The translations under genes were made by a program, and so were the position numbers. A stretch of 64,000 bases of DNA from Azospirillum thermophilum (GTDB lineage: Bacteria > Pseudomonadota > Alphaproteobacteria > Azospirillales > Azospirillaceae): NCBI RefSeq assembly GCF_003130795.1, contig NZ_CP029357.1, positions 62,001 to 126,000 on the forward strand, given 5' to 3'. Within the stretch, counting starts at the first letter, position 1; each line of letters opens with the position of its first letter. This document shows, piece by piece, positions 26,353 through 34,917 of the stretch. A model generated the notes under the pieces. It ran no database searches and was not told the origin of the DNA. It saw only the letters and a program-made list of their open reading frames with translations.

Positions 26353-26871
26353 CTATTCGAAGAGGCTGCCCACGGGCAACGGCACCTGAAGGCCGGTCGA
26401 GAAGGTGACGTAGATGATGGCGGTCACCGCCACCGCGATGATCGGGTTCAGCACCAGTCCGCGCTGCCCCATCAGCCACATGATGGTCGACAGATAGAGC
26501 ACGGTGGCGATGGCGAAGCCGATGTAGCCGATCGCCACCAGGCACAGGACCGACGCGCCGATGCCGAGCGCGACGTTGATGCGCCCGGCCATCCTCGCAG
26601 CCGGATCACCGGCGGCCAGGGAGTCGACGACCTGCTTGCGCAGCGTGTGTAGGATCAGGATGCCCGACAGCACGATCAGCGCGACCGAGTAGATGATCGG
26701 GAAGCGCGCCGGCCCGACGTCGGTCGCCAGCGAGGTGGCGGGGAAGTCGCCCGTCGCGACGATCGCCGCGATGGCGATGGCGATCACGACGGCGGCGATG
26801 ATCAGGTTGGCGAGACGGTCGGTCCGGCTGAAGCCGGAACCGGCGTCCTGTCCGCCCGGTGCTTGGCTCAT
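26353..26871 (-). CDS. tctB: Tripartite tricarboxylate transporter, small permease TctB
   Basis: A 172-residue protein with four predicted helices and the GxARFP motif (VGPARFPIIYS) seen in TctB. The C-terminal helix pair carries FSTGLQVPLPVG, the typical end. It lies between tctC and tctA, 30 bp from tctA. Confidence 0.85.
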   Translation of the reverse strand: MSQAPGGQDAGSGFSRTDRLANLIIAAVVIAIAIAAIVATGDFPATSLATDVGPARFPIIYSVALIVLSGILILHTLRKQVVDSLAAGDPAARMAGRINVALGIGASVLCLVAIGYIGFAIATVLYLSTIMWLMGQRGLVLNPIIAVAVTAIIYVTFSTGLQVPLPVGSLFE

Positions 26872-26947
26872 GATGCGGTCTCCCGAAGGGGGCGCTCCCT
26901 GCGGCGGTCGCCCGCCGCGGGAGGCAGCCCGGCCGGTGCGGCGCGGC

Positions 26948-27916
26948 TTACTTCGCCATGCCCAGCTTGGTCATCAGGTCCTTGAAGAAGGCGTTGTCCT
27001 TCTGCATCTGCGCGCCGAACTCCGGACCGTCGGCATAGGCGTGGGTCAGGTTCATCTTGGCGAGCGAGTCGCGGAAGGACTGCTCCTCCGCCGTGGCCTT
27101 GGCGGCGGTGCGCAGCGTGTCGACGACGGCCTGCGGCGTCTTCTTCGGCACGACGATGCCGCGCCAGGTGCTGACCGACAGGTCGACGCCCTTTTCCTTC
27201 AGCGTCGGCACGTCGGGGAAGGCGGCGGACCGCTTGTCGCCCATCACGGCCAGGATGCGCAGCTTGCCGGCGTTGACGTGGTTGACCACCTCGGCCGGGC
27301 TGACCGTCACCGCCTCGATGTGGTTGCCCAGCAGCGCGGTGACGGCCGGGTTGGCGCCGTCATAGGGGATGTGGTTGAACTGCGTGCCGGTCTTCTCCTC
27401 CAGCGCCTCGGCCGCCAGATGCCAGATGGCGCCGGTGCCGGAGTTGCCGATGCGCAGCTTGCCGGGGTTCGCCTTGGCATAGGTGATGAAGTCGTCGTAG
27501 CTCTTCCACGGCGAGTCGATGTTGACGGTGATGGCGCTCGGCTCCGCGTTCAGGCGGGCGATGGGGGTGAAGTCGTCCACCGAGAAGCGCGCCACGCCCA
27601 TGTGCGGCAGCATGGTGATCTCGACGGTGCCGACGCCGATCTTGTAGCCGTCCGGGCGGGCGGCCATGATCTCGCTGAAGCCGACGGCGCCGGCGCCGCC
27701 GGTCTTGTTCACCACGCCGATCGGCTGCGGCAGGTGCTTCTTCGCGGCATCGGCGAAGGCGCGGGCGACCAGATCGGTGCCGCCGCCGGCGGCATAGGGC
27801 ACGACCAGCTCGATCGGCTTGGTCGGATAGTCGGCGGCGAGCGCGCCGGCCGTCATCATGCCCACCGAGACGACGGTCGCGGCGACGGCACCGGTAACGG
27901 ACAGACAGGTCTTCAT
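26948..27916 (-). CDS. tctC: Tripartite tricarboxylate transporter, binding protein TctC (Bug family)
   Basis: A 322-residue periplasmic binding protein with a signal peptide (cleavage near GALAAD) and the mature start YPTKPIELVVPYAAGGGTD, the Bug/TctC signature. GGGAG precedes the ATG at 27916; the alternative ATG four codons upstream lacks a binding site. It follows dgoA by 73 bp in the same direction. Substrate is likely a carboxylic or sugar acid, but Bug proteins are too diverse to name it. Confidence 0.9.
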   Translation of the reverse strand: MKTCLSVTGAVAATVVSVGMMTAGALAADYPTKPIELVVPYAAGGGTDLVARAFADAAKKHLPQPIGVVNKTGGAGAVGFSEIMAARPDGYKIGVGTVEITMLPHMGVARFSVDDFTPIARLNAEPSAITVNIDSPWKSYDDFITYAKANPGKLRIGNSGTGAIWHLAAEALEEKTGTQFNHIPYDGANPAVTALLGNHIEAVTVSPAEVVNHVNAGKLRILAVMGDKRSAAFPDVPTLKEKGVDLSVSTWRGIVVPKKTPQAVVDTLRTAAKATAEEQSFRDSLAKMNLTHAYADGPEFGAQMQKDNAFFKDLMTKLGMAK

Positions 27917-27989
27917 GGTGGCTCCCATTCTTGCAGCAGCCCTTGTCAGGGGGCTCGTTGGTAACGGCAGTGGTTGATGCCCCGCCTTG

Positions 27990-28640
27990 TCACGCGGGGT
28001 GCCGGCTTCTCCAGGCGGTGACGAAACGCCGGGCCCGGTCGGCGACCTGGTCCGGGCGCAGTCCGGGGGTGTAGAGGGCGGACCCCAGCCCGAACCCGGC
28101 GACGCCGGCCTCCAGGAAGGGATCCATGGTGTCGGGCGTGATGCCGCCGACCGGCATCAGCCGGGTGCCGCGCGGCAGCACGGCGCGCATCGCCTTGATG
28201 ACCGGCGGGCCGATCAACTCGGCGGGGAACAGCTTCAGCGCGTCGGCGCCGGCCTTCAGCGCGGCGAAGGCCTCCGTCGGTGTGGCGACGCCGGGCAGGC
28301 AGATCATGCCGTTGCGCTTGGCGGCGCGGATCACCTCGGTGTCGGCATGGGGCATGACGACGAGGTCGGCGCCCATGGCGCCCAGCCGGTCGGCCTTCTC
28401 CACCTCCGTCACGGTGCCGGCGCCGACCAGCGCGTCCGGCGGCAGCAGGCGGCGCACCGCCTCGATGCTGTCGAAGGGGTCGGGCGAGTTCAGCGGCACC
28501 TCGATCAGCCGGAACCCGGCGTCGTAGAGGGCCTGGGCGACGGCCTCCGACTCCCCGGGTTTCAGCCCGCGCAGGATGGCGACCAGCGGCAGGTCGGCCA
28601 GGGCGGCGTCGAACCGGGCGGCGCGGTCGTGTTCAGCCAT
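27990..28640 (-). CDS. dgoA: 2-dehydro-3-deoxy-6-phosphogalactonate aldolase
   Basis: A 216-residue class I aldolase. The catalytic Glu lies in EVPLNSP and the Schiff-base Lys in LKLFPAE. The PLNSP form of the first motif and an upstream dgoK favour the galacto aldolase over KDPG aldolase (Eda). It cleaves KDPGal to pyruvate and glyceraldehyde-3-phosphate. Its start overlaps the end of dgoK by 8 bp. Confidence 0.9.
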   Translation of the reverse strand: MAEHDRAARFDAALADLPLVAILRGLKPGESEAVAQALYDAGFRLIEVPLNSPDPFDSIEAVRRLLPPDALVGAGTVTEVEKADRLGAMGADLVVMPHADTEVIRAAKRNGMICLPGVATPTEAFAALKAGADALKLFPAELIGPPVIKAMRAVLPRGTRLMPVGGITPDTMDPFLEAGVAGFGLGSALYTPGLRPDQVADRARRFVTAWRSRHPA

Positions 28641-29646
28641 TGGGGGTCTCCTTGGCCGGGGGAATCAGCCCGGCGGCGATCGCGAACTGGAAAAGGCCGC
28701 GCGGGGCGGTGTTGCCGATCTCGGCGGCCGGCTTCAGGCCCAGGATCTCCATCGCCCGGCCATAGCGGCGGCACAGCGCGCCCTCGCCGATCAGCAGCAG
28801 CGGGATGTCGCCGTCCAGCGCCTCCTGCATGCGGGCGGTGCCGGAGACCAGCTCGTGGCCGATCAGCAGGCCGGAGAGATAGTCCTTCAGCAGCTCGGGC
28901 GGCAGGCGGCGGGTCAGGCCCAGCGTGCGGGTGGCGAAGATCTGGTGGCTCAGGTCGCCGGGGCGGCTCTCCCGCGCCGCCTGGACGCCGCGGGCGAAGG
29001 CCAGGTCGGCCGCCGCGGCGTCGGCGGCGGCGCCCTCCGGCATCAGCCGGCCGAGGATGGAGTGCGTCGTCAGCACGGCGAACAGCTCGCCGGTCATGTA
29101 GGTGGCGAAGCTCTCGATCCGGCCGTCGCGGATGGCGACCCATTTCGAATGGGTGCCGGGCATCGCCATGCAGGAGCGCGCCGCCCAGGCGGGATGGTCC
29201 GCCAGGGCGCCGGCGATCTGGATCTCCTCGCCGCGGATCACGTCGGGCACACCGTCCGCGGTCCCCGGCGGCGGGTCGTAGAGCACGCCCGGCGCCACCA
29301 GGATCCGCACGCCGAGCGCGCTGTCCACCGTCACCGCCTGCTCCGCCAGCCGCTGCGCGTCGGCCGGGCAGGAGGCGTAGGGGGCTTCCCTCCACCCCTG
29401 GGCGCTGCCGACCATGCCGCCGGCCACCACCGGCAGGCTGTCCTGCCGGCCGGCGAGCCAGTCGCCGCACAGCGCTGCGAAGGCCTGCTCGAATCCGGCC
29501 ACGCCGGGGGCTGGCAGGTTCTGGATGCCGTGGGCGCTGGCGCGCTGGTCGACCACCGTGCCGCGGCCGTCCATCAGGAAGGCCCGCAGGCTGGAGGTGC
29601 CCCAATCCAGCGCCAGGAGCGCCGGCCGGGCGGTTACCGTTTCCAT
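28633..29646 (-). CDS. dgoK: 2-dehydro-3-deoxygalactonokinase
   Basis: A 337-residue sugar-acid kinase of the DgoK family, with the phosphate-binding start LALDWGTSSLRAFLMD, PGTHSKW and LLIGHELV. It phosphorylates 2-keto-3-deoxygalactonate for the De Ley-Doudoroff route. The gene overlaps the end of the IclR regulator gene by 13 bp and the start of dgoA by 8 bp, so all three are translationally linked. Confidence 0.92.
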   Translation of the reverse strand: METVTARPALLALDWGTSSLRAFLMDGRGTVVDQRASAHGIQNLPAPGVAGFEQAFAALCGDWLAGRQDSLPVVAGGMVGSAQGWREAPYASCPADAQRLAEQAVTVDSALGVRILVAPGVLYDPPPGTADGVPDVIRGEEIQIAGALADHPAWAARSCMAMPGTHSKWVAIRDGRIESFATYMTGELFAVLTTHSILGRLMPEGAAADAAAADLAFARGVQAARESRPGDLSHQIFATRTLGLTRRLPPELLKDYLSGLLIGHELVSGTARMQEALDGDIPLLLIGEGALCRRYGRAMEILGLKPAAEIGNTAPRGLFQFAIAAGLIPPAKETPNG

Positions 29647-30466
29647 CCCAACTCCTCCGAGATCGCGTAGGCGGCGGCGCGGACGATCGGCCCGAGCTCC
29701 GCCATCCGTTCGTTGGACATGTACTGGCTGGCGCTCGCCACGCTGATGGCGGCCACCACCTTGCCGGAGATGTCGCGGACCGGCGCGCCGACGCAGCGGA
29801 CGCCGACCTCGTTCTCCTCAAGGTCGAAAACCCAGTCGCGGCGCAAATAGTCCGCCATCTGCTTCTCGTATTTCGTCCAGGGCACGGGCGGCGGCCGGTC
29901 GGACCCGGCGATCGTCGCCTCCGTCGCGTCCTTGTAGAGGGCCTGCCAGCGCGACGGCGGCACGCCGAGCATCAGCGCCTTGCCGACCCCGGTGGAGGCC
30001 AGCGGCATCCGCTGCCCGACGCGCGAGCGCATCTCCAGCCCCCGCGTCCCGGAGATCTTGTCCAGGTAGAAGACCTCCGCCCCATCGATCGTGCCGAGAT
30101 GCACGGTGTCGCCGGTGCGCTGCGCCAGGCCTTCCAGATGCGGGCGGGCCAGGGCCACCAGCGGGCGCTGTTCCAGCGCCTTCATGCCGAGCTGGATCAG
30201 CTTCGGCCCCAGCAGGTAGCCCTTGTAGGGGACGTGATGCAGATAGCCTTCGGCCACCAGGCTGTTCAGCATGCGGTGCGCCGTGCTGCGCGGCGTGTTG
30301 AGGCGCGCCGCGATTCCCTTCGCGTCGCTGACCCCGCCGCCACGCAGTCCAGCAGGGCGAGGCCGCGCAGCAGCGTCTGCGTGCCGGCCGCCTGCCGCTT
30401 CTCCGCGGTCGCGTCGCCGGTGGCCCCGGCCGGGTCCGGATCATCCTGTCCAGCGGGTCTGGTCAT
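29634..30466 (-). pseudogene. IclR-family regulator, single-base frameshift in the DNA-binding domain
   Basis: The C-terminal effector domain and the last part of the helix-turn-helix (MLNSLVAEGYLHHVPYKGY) are in one frame. The N-terminus (TLLRGLALLDCVAAG) is in another. The frames join if one base is added in the G-run at 30332-30335. The span is 833 bp, one short of 278 codons. GGGAG lies 7 bases before the ATG at 30466. It is the first gene of the dgoKA-tctCBA-mmd operon and presumably its regulator. The break may be real or a homopolymer error. Confidence 0.78.
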
Positions 30467-30554
30467 CGCGCTGCTCCCCCACAGCCGCCTGTCGCGGCCC
30501 TCTCGGCGGGACCGTTCAGGCATACCCTGGTATCAAATATGAAAATCTGCAACG

Positions 30555-30674
30555 AAATAATGAGACAGTTCGACGCGGGCGACAGAATCCGGAAAACCGC
30601 GGCTTTCCTTGACCACCTGCCCGTCCGGCCCTAGCATTCACCAATTAATGCATCAGCGTCTCAAATAGTGAGAC
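30555..30674. promoter_or_regulatory. Operator-like repeats between the IclR and SDR genes
   Basis: GTCTCA-AATAG-TGAGAC at 30658-30674 is a perfect interrupted palindrome. The half-site AAATARTGAGAC recurs at 30555-30566. The 293-bp divergent region is AT-rich around these sites. They are candidate binding sites for the IclR regulator encoded next to them. Confidence 0.45.
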
Positions 30675-30759
30675 TACCATAGCGGGATAAACCGGCCGGA
30701 GTCGGCACGCGGAAGCGGCCCGGCGGCCGGTCCGCGACAACCGCAGGAAAGGGAAAGTC

Positions 30760-31557
30760 ATGGTCCCCACAGTCGAGGATCTGAAAGGACGGCGCGTCCT
30801 GGTGACCGGCTCCACCCAGGGAATCGGGCTTGCCGCGGTCGAGGCCTTCGTCCGCGCCGGCGCCCGCGTCGGGATGAACGGCCGCAAGGCGCCGGCCGAC
30901 CTGGAGGCCACGCTGGCCCGTCTGAACGGCCTCGGCGGCGGCTCCGGCGGCGAGGTGGCCTTCTTCCCCGCCGACGTCTCGTCCAGCGAGGCGTGCGCCG
31001 GCCTGGTGTCGGCCTTCGTCGGGCGGTTCGGCGGCATCGACGTGCTGGTGAACAATGCCGGCGGCCTGGTCGGGCGCAAGCCGCTGGAGGAGATCGACGA
31101 CGGCTTCTTCGACGCCGTCGCCGACCTCAACGCGCGGTCGGCCCTGATGGTCACCAAATACGCCCTGCCGCATCTGAGGGAGTCGGTGCGGCAGAGCGGC
31201 GCCAGCGCCTCGGTCATCCTGGTGGGGTCGGTCGCCGGCCATACCGGCGGCGGTCCCGGCGCCGGCCTCTACGGCGCCGCCAAGGCGTGGCTGCACAACA
31301 TCCAGAAGAACTGGGTGGCCTTCCACACCAAGGACGGCATCCGCTTCAACACCGTCTCGCCGGGCACCTTCGACACCGCCTTCCATGCCGACAAGGATGC
31401 CGGGGCCAAGGCCCGCATCGCCGCCGGCATTCCCATGGGCCGGCTCGGCCGGGCCGAGGAATGCGCGCCGGCCTTCCTGTTCTTCGCGTCCAACGCCTGC
31501 AGCGGCTATGTCACCGGCCAGATCCTGGAGGTGAACGGCGGCCAGTACATGCCCTGA
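30760..31557 (+). CDS. Short-chain dehydrogenase/reductase
   Basis: A 265-residue classical SDR. It has TGSTQGIG for cofactor binding, NNAG, and a catalytic Ser-Tyr-Lys set (VGSVAGH and YGAAK), ending in VNGGQYMP. It is divergent from the IclR-dgoKA operon, which suggests oxidation of a sugar, sugar acid or polyol feeding the galactonate pathway. The substrate cannot be named from sequence. Confidence 0.82.
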   Translation: MVPTVEDLKGRRVLVTGSTQGIGLAAVEAFVRAGARVGMNGRKAPADLEATLARLNGLGGGSGGEVAFFPADVSSSEACAGLVSAFVGRFGGIDVLVNNAGGLVGRKPLEEIDDGFFDAVADLNARSALMVTKYALPHLRESVRQSGASASVILVGSVAGHTGGGPGAGLYGAAKAWLHNIQKNWVAFHTKDGIRFNTVSPGTFDTAFHADKDAGAKARIAAGIPMGRLGRAEECAPAFLFFASNACSGYVTGQILEVNGGQYMP

Positions 31558-31576
31558 CCCAGGCCGTGACCGGAGC

Positions 31577-31611
31577 CCGCGTCGGGCCGGCATCCGGCCG
31601 GTCCGACGCGG
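31577..31611. terminator. Stem-loop between convergent SDR and hypA genes
   Basis: CCGCGTCGG (31577-31585) pairs with CCGACGCGG (31603-31611), enclosing an inner GCCGG-CAT-CCGGC hairpin. Placement between convergent genes suggests a shared terminator, though a U-run is absent. Confidence 0.5.
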
Positions 31612-31631
31612 CCCCTCCTGTCCCGCCGCCC

Positions 31632-31973
31632 TCACTCGCCCTCGAAGGAGACCACCTGCATCTCCTGGCCGGCCAGCAGCGTCTTGGCGAAGCCGCCGCA
31701 GGCGGGGCAGGGGGCCATCCGGCTCAGCGGCGCGAACTCCGCCCCGCAATCGGTGCAGCGGGCCCGCAGGGCGATCTGCTCCACCACCAGCTCGGCCCCC
31801 GCCGCGACGGTTCCTTCGGTGGTGATGGGAAAGCAGAACAGCAGTGCTTCCGGGTCGATGGCCGAGGCCTTGCCGATGGCGACCGTCACCCGCGTCACCC
31901 GGCCGATCCCCTCCCGCGCCGCGCAGTCGGCGACCAGGCCGGTGATGCTCTCACACAGCGACAGCTCATGCAT
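31632..31973 (-). CDS. hypA: Hydrogenase nickel-insertion protein HypA
   Basis: A 113-residue protein starting MHELSLCESI, where the N-terminal amine and His2 bind nickel. The zinc site is two CxxC pairs (CTDC and CPAC). It delivers nickel to [NiFe]-hydrogenase large subunits together with HypB. The start at 31973 gives the standard length and N-terminus; upstream in-frame ATGs would add a non-conserved extension. It is divergent from the AOR-hydrogenase operon. No other hyp gene is in the window. Confidence 0.93.
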   Translation of the reverse strand: MHELSLCESITGLVADCAAREGIGRVTRVTVAIGKASAIDPEALLFCFPITTEGTVAAGAELVVEQIALRARCTDCGAEFAPLSRMAPCPACGGFAKTLLAGQEMQVVSFEGE

Positions 31974-32205
31974 CGGGCGCTCCAGCCGGCAGGCGCCGGC
32001 GCGTCGCACGGCGTTGATGTAGATCATACCACCATATGCGCGATAGTGATATGACAGTTGGTGCCGGCTTCCGCGCCGCCCTTTTTGCAGATGCGAACAT
32101 CTTAGCAGATGCAAAATATACGGCGCCGATACGGTAAGTCAAATGACCGCTCGACCAACAATCGATCCTAGTTCCATAGTATAATAACCGTGGTGCCCCA
32201 GGTTC

Positions 32206-32234
32206 TTGACAGGGGATAAGCCCCCAAAGATAAT
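32206..32234 (+). promoter_or_regulatory. Near-consensus sigma70 promoter for the AOR-hydrogenase operon
   Basis: TTGACA at 32206-32211, a 17-bp spacer and GATAAT at 32229-32234 match the consensus at 11 of 12 positions. The spacer contains GGGGATAAGCCCC, a short palindrome that could be an operator. Transcription would start near 32241, leaving a leader of about 285 nt before the first start codon. Confidence 0.6.
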
Positions 32235-32241
32235 GCGGTTA

Positions 32242-32316
32242 TCTTGTTTCGCAGCGCTATGACGGATAAAATTAACAAGAAAAGCCCGATATGTCAAGGC
32301 AAGCATAGCGCTTTTT
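32242..32316 (+). promoter_or_regulatory. Structured leader with terminator-like and competing pairings
   Basis: AGCGCTATG (32253-32261) is perfectly complementary to CATAGCGCT (32304-32312), which runs into TTTTT (32312-32316). A second pairing, TCTTGTT (32242-32248) with AACAAGA (32274-32280), overlaps the first in an interleaved way, so the two are either mutually exclusive or a pseudoknot. This resembles an attenuator or riboswitch, but no known class was recognised. Confidence 0.4.
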
Positions 32317-32526
32317 AAAGTAGAAGGCTTCAAAAGTCTGCCGCGCTGCAGAATTTAAAACCTTTTCAAATTTGCCGCTTTCACACCAGGTCCGTCTTCC
32401 GTCCGTCACCATCTCGTTCGTCAGGTCACCGACCGATCGTCAACCTCTGAACGCATAGCCGCCGACCGCAAGCGGACCGCCTCGACGGCGGGACCGCTGC
32501 ACAAGCGCCCCCAGGAGGGCATCACC

Positions 32527-33003
32527 ATGGGCATGATGCTGATCATACACCCGGACAAATGCACCGGGTGCCGCAACTGCGAGCTCGCCTGCTCGATGGA
32601 GCATGAGGGCTTCTTCCGTCCGAAATCGTCCCGCGTCCACGTCTACACCTGGGAACGGGAAGGCTTTTCCGTCCCCATGATGTGCCAGCAGTGCAAGGAC
32701 GCCGCCTGCACCACCGTCTGCATGCCGAAGGCCATGCACCGCGACCCGGCGACCGGGCAGGTGATGCTGGATGCGGCGAAATGCATCGGCTGCAAGATGT
32801 GCGTCCAGGCCTGCCCGTTCGGCTGCGCCTCGTGGGACATGCAGTCCGAGCAAATCCTCAAATGCGACACCTGCGACGGTGATCCGTCCTGTGCTGCGAT
32901 CTGCCCGACCCAGGCGCTGGAATGGGTCGAAGACACGATTTCCGCTCAGGTACGCAAGCGGACCTTCGCCGCGAAGCTCAAGAACGCTTTTTCGGAGGTC
33001 TGA
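32527..33003 (+). CDS. aorA: Four-cluster ferredoxin-like electron-transfer subunit (AorA type)
   Basis: A 158-residue cytosolic iron-sulfur protein with 16 cysteines in four groups: CTGCRNCELAC (Cys12, 15, 18, 22), MCQQCKDAACTTVC, KCIGCKMCVQAC and KCDTCDGDPSCAAIC. They can hold four [4Fe-4S] clusters. The layout fits the AorA subunit of bacterial AOR complexes and the HycB/DmsB family. It is directly upstream of AOR (3-bp gap), and the AOR ribosome-binding site lies in its last codons. It likely carries electrons from AOR to the hydrogenase. Confidence 0.88.
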   Translation: MGMMLIIHPDKCTGCRNCELACSMEHEGFFRPKSSRVHVYTWEREGFSVPMMCQQCKDAACTTVCMPKAMHRDPATGQVMLDAAKCIGCKMCVQACPFGCASWDMQSEQILKCDTCDGDPSCAAICPTQALEWVEDTISAQVRKRTFAAKLKNAFSEV

Positions 33004-33006
33004 ATC

Positions 33007-34812
33007 ATGCACGGCTGGGTAGGAAAAATCCTGCGGGTCAACCTGACCGCCGGAACGGTCAAGACCGAACCGCTCGATCCGGCGCTTGCGCGCAGCTTCA
33101 TCGGCGCGCGCGGCCTCGGCACCAAAATCATGTATGACGAAGTGGATCCGACGGTCGATCCGCTGTCGCCCGACAACAAGCTGATCTTCGCCTCCGGCCC
33201 GCTGACCGGCACCTTCGCGCCGTCCGCCGGACGCTACGACGTCGTCACCAAGGGTCCGCTGACCGGCACCATCGCCGCGTCGAACTCGGGCGGCGCCTGG
33301 GGGCCGGAGCTGAAATACGCCGGCTACGACCTGCTGATCCTCGAAGGCCGCGCCGCCAAGCCGGTCTATCTCTGGATCCAGGACGCCAAGGTCGAGATCC
33401 GCGACGCCGCCCATCTCTGGGGCAAGGACGTCCCCGAGACGACCGAGGCGCTGAACGCCGAGACGGAGGCCGACGCCAAGATCGCCTGCATCGGCCCGGC
33501 GGGCGAGAACCTGTCCTTCATCGCCGCCATCATGAACGACATGCAGCGCGCCGCCGGCCGGACCGGCGTCGGCGCCGTCATGGGCTCGAAGAACCTGAAG
33601 GCGGTGGTGGTCCGCGGCACCGGTGCGGTCACCGTGGCCGACAAGCAGGCCTTCCTCGACTGCGTCGCCAAGGCCAGCAAGATGATCAAGGATCATCCGG
33701 TCGGCGGCACGGGCCTGCGCCTCTACGGCACCAACGTGCTGGTCAACATCCTGAACTCGATCGGCGGGCTTCCCACCGCCAACTTCCAGGACGGCCATTT
33801 CGAGACCGCCGACAAGGTGGGCGGCGAGACGCTGGCCGCCAACCAGCTCCAGCGGCCGAAGGGCTGCTTCTCCTGCATCATCTCCTGCGGCCGCGCCACC
33901 AAGGTCAAGAACCCCAAGTACAAGGGCGAGGGCGAGGGGCCGGAGTACGAGACCGCCTGGGGCTTCGGCCCGGACTGCCGGATCGACGATCTGGATGCGG
34001 TGATCAAGGCCAACTACTACTGCAACGAGTACGGCCTCGACACCATCTCCATGGGCGGCACCGTGGCCTGCGCGATGGAGCTGTTCAACCGCGGCATCAT
34101 CACGATGAAGGACACCGAGGGCCTGGCGCTCGACTTCGGCAATGCCGAGGCGATGGTCGAGGCGGTGCGCCTGACCGGGCTCGGCCAGGGCTTCGGCAAG
34201 AAGCTGGCGCTCGGCTCCTACCGGCTCGCCAGCCTCTACGGCCATCCCGAGCTGTCGATGACCGTCAAGAAGCAGGAGATGCCCGCCTATGATCCGCGGG
34301 CGGTGCAGGGCATCGGGCTGAACTACGCGACCAACAACCGCGGCGGCTGCCATGTCCGCGGCTACACCATCAGCCCCGAGGTGCTGGGCGTTCCGGTGAA
34401 GGTCGACAAGGACGCCATCGACGGCAAGCCGGAGCTGGTGGCCCTGTTCCAGAACCTGACGGCGGCGCTCGACTCCACCGGCTCCTGCCTGTTCGCCACC
34501 TTCGGCATCGGCGCTCCCGAATTCGCCGAGATGATGACGGCGCTGACCGGCTTCCCCTACACCGGCGACAGCTTCATCGAAGCCGGCGAGCGGGTGTGGA
34601 ACCTGGAGCGGCTGTGGAACCTGAAGGCCGGGCTGACGGCCAAGGACGACACGCTGCCGCCGCGCCTGATGAACGAGCCGATCCAGACCGGCCCGTCGAA
34701 GGGGGCGGTCAGCCGGGTGCCGGAGATGCTGCCCGTCTACTACAGCGTCCGCGGCTGGGATGCCGAAGGCGTCCCGACCAAGGAAAAGCTGGCCGCGCTG
34801 GAACTGGCCTGA
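33007..34812 (+). CDS. aorB: Aldehyde ferredoxin oxidoreductase, catalytic subunit (tungsten type)
   Basis: A 601-residue enzyme of the AOR family (Pyrococcus AOR has 605). It oxidises aldehydes to acids with a tungsten bis-pyranopterin cofactor and one [4Fe-4S] cluster. The cluster ligands are Cys287, Cys290, Cys294 (GCFSCIISC) and Cys494 (TGSCLF), matching the spacing of the Pyrococcus enzyme. The [19 protein letters not shown] block is the family hallmark. No FAD subunit (AorC) is present in the operon. A 14-bp hairpin separates the gene from moaD-like. Confidence 0.95.
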   Translation: MHGWVGKILRVNLTAGTVKTEPLDPALARSFIGARGLGTKIMYDEVDPTVDPLSPDNKLIFASGPLTGTFAPSAGRYDVVTKGPLTGTIAASNSGGAWGPELKYAGYDLLILEGRAAKPVYLWIQDAKVEIRDAAHLWGKDVPETTEALNAETEADAKIACIGPAGENLSFIAAIMNDMQRAAGRTGVGAVMGSKNLKAVVVRGTGAVTVADKQAFLDCVAKASKMIKDHPVGGTGLRLYGTNVLVNILNSIGGLPTANFQDGHFETADKVGGETLAANQLQRPKGCFSCIISCGRATKVKNPKYKGEGEGPEYETAWGFGPDCRIDDLDAVIKANYYCNEYGLDTISMGGTVACAMELFNRGIITMKDTEGLALDFGNAEAMVEAVRLTGLGQGFGKKLALGSYRLASLYGHPELSMTVKKQEMPAYDPRAVQGIGLNYATNNRGGCHVRGYTISPEVLGVPVKVDKDAIDGKPELVALFQNLTAALDSTGSCLFATFGIGAPEFAEMMTALTGFPYTGDSFIEAGERVWNLERLWNLKAGLTAKDDTLPPRLMNEPIQTGPSKGAVSRVPEMLPVYYSVRGWDAEGVPTKEKLAALELA

Positions 34813-34822
34813 CGACCCTCCG

Positions 34823-34854
34823 CCGATGCCGCGACGTCCGCGTCGCGGCATCGG
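34823..34854 (+). terminator. Strong intercistronic hairpin between AOR and the MoaD-like gene
   Basis: A perfect 14-bp stem (34823-34836 with 34841-34854) with loop TCCG. No U-run follows, only CCTTCTCG. It may partly terminate or stabilise the upstream aorAB mRNA, giving more AOR than hydrogenase. Confidence 0.55.
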
Positions 34855-34917
34855 CCTTCTCGTCGGTGCAGCCGGGCGCGGGTCGCGAAAGACCGGGGCC
34901 GTAAGGACCCTTCCGCC

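Larger units (their letters stand above)
31974..32526. other. AT-rich control region between hypA and the AOR-hydrogenase operon
   Basis: This 553-bp region is visibly more AT-rich than everything around it, especially 32030-32380. It holds a near-consensus promoter (32206-32234), an inverted repeat flanking that promoter (ATAACCG at 32184-32190 and CGGTTAT at 32236-32242), and a terminator-like leader structure (32242-32316). A 64-codon minus-strand frame at 32139-32333 has no recognisable features and is not called. Confidence 0.6.

Noticed and set aside
32139..32333. 64-codon minus-strand frame in the AT-rich region before the AOR operon
   Set aside because: No recognisable motif and no good ribosome-binding site. 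It overlaps the promoter and leader structure of the operon, so it is not supported as a gene.
32206..32526. Moco or tungsten-cofactor riboswitch in the operon leader
   Set aside because: I could not find the conserved core of the known Moco RNA motif. The region is reported only as a structured leader.
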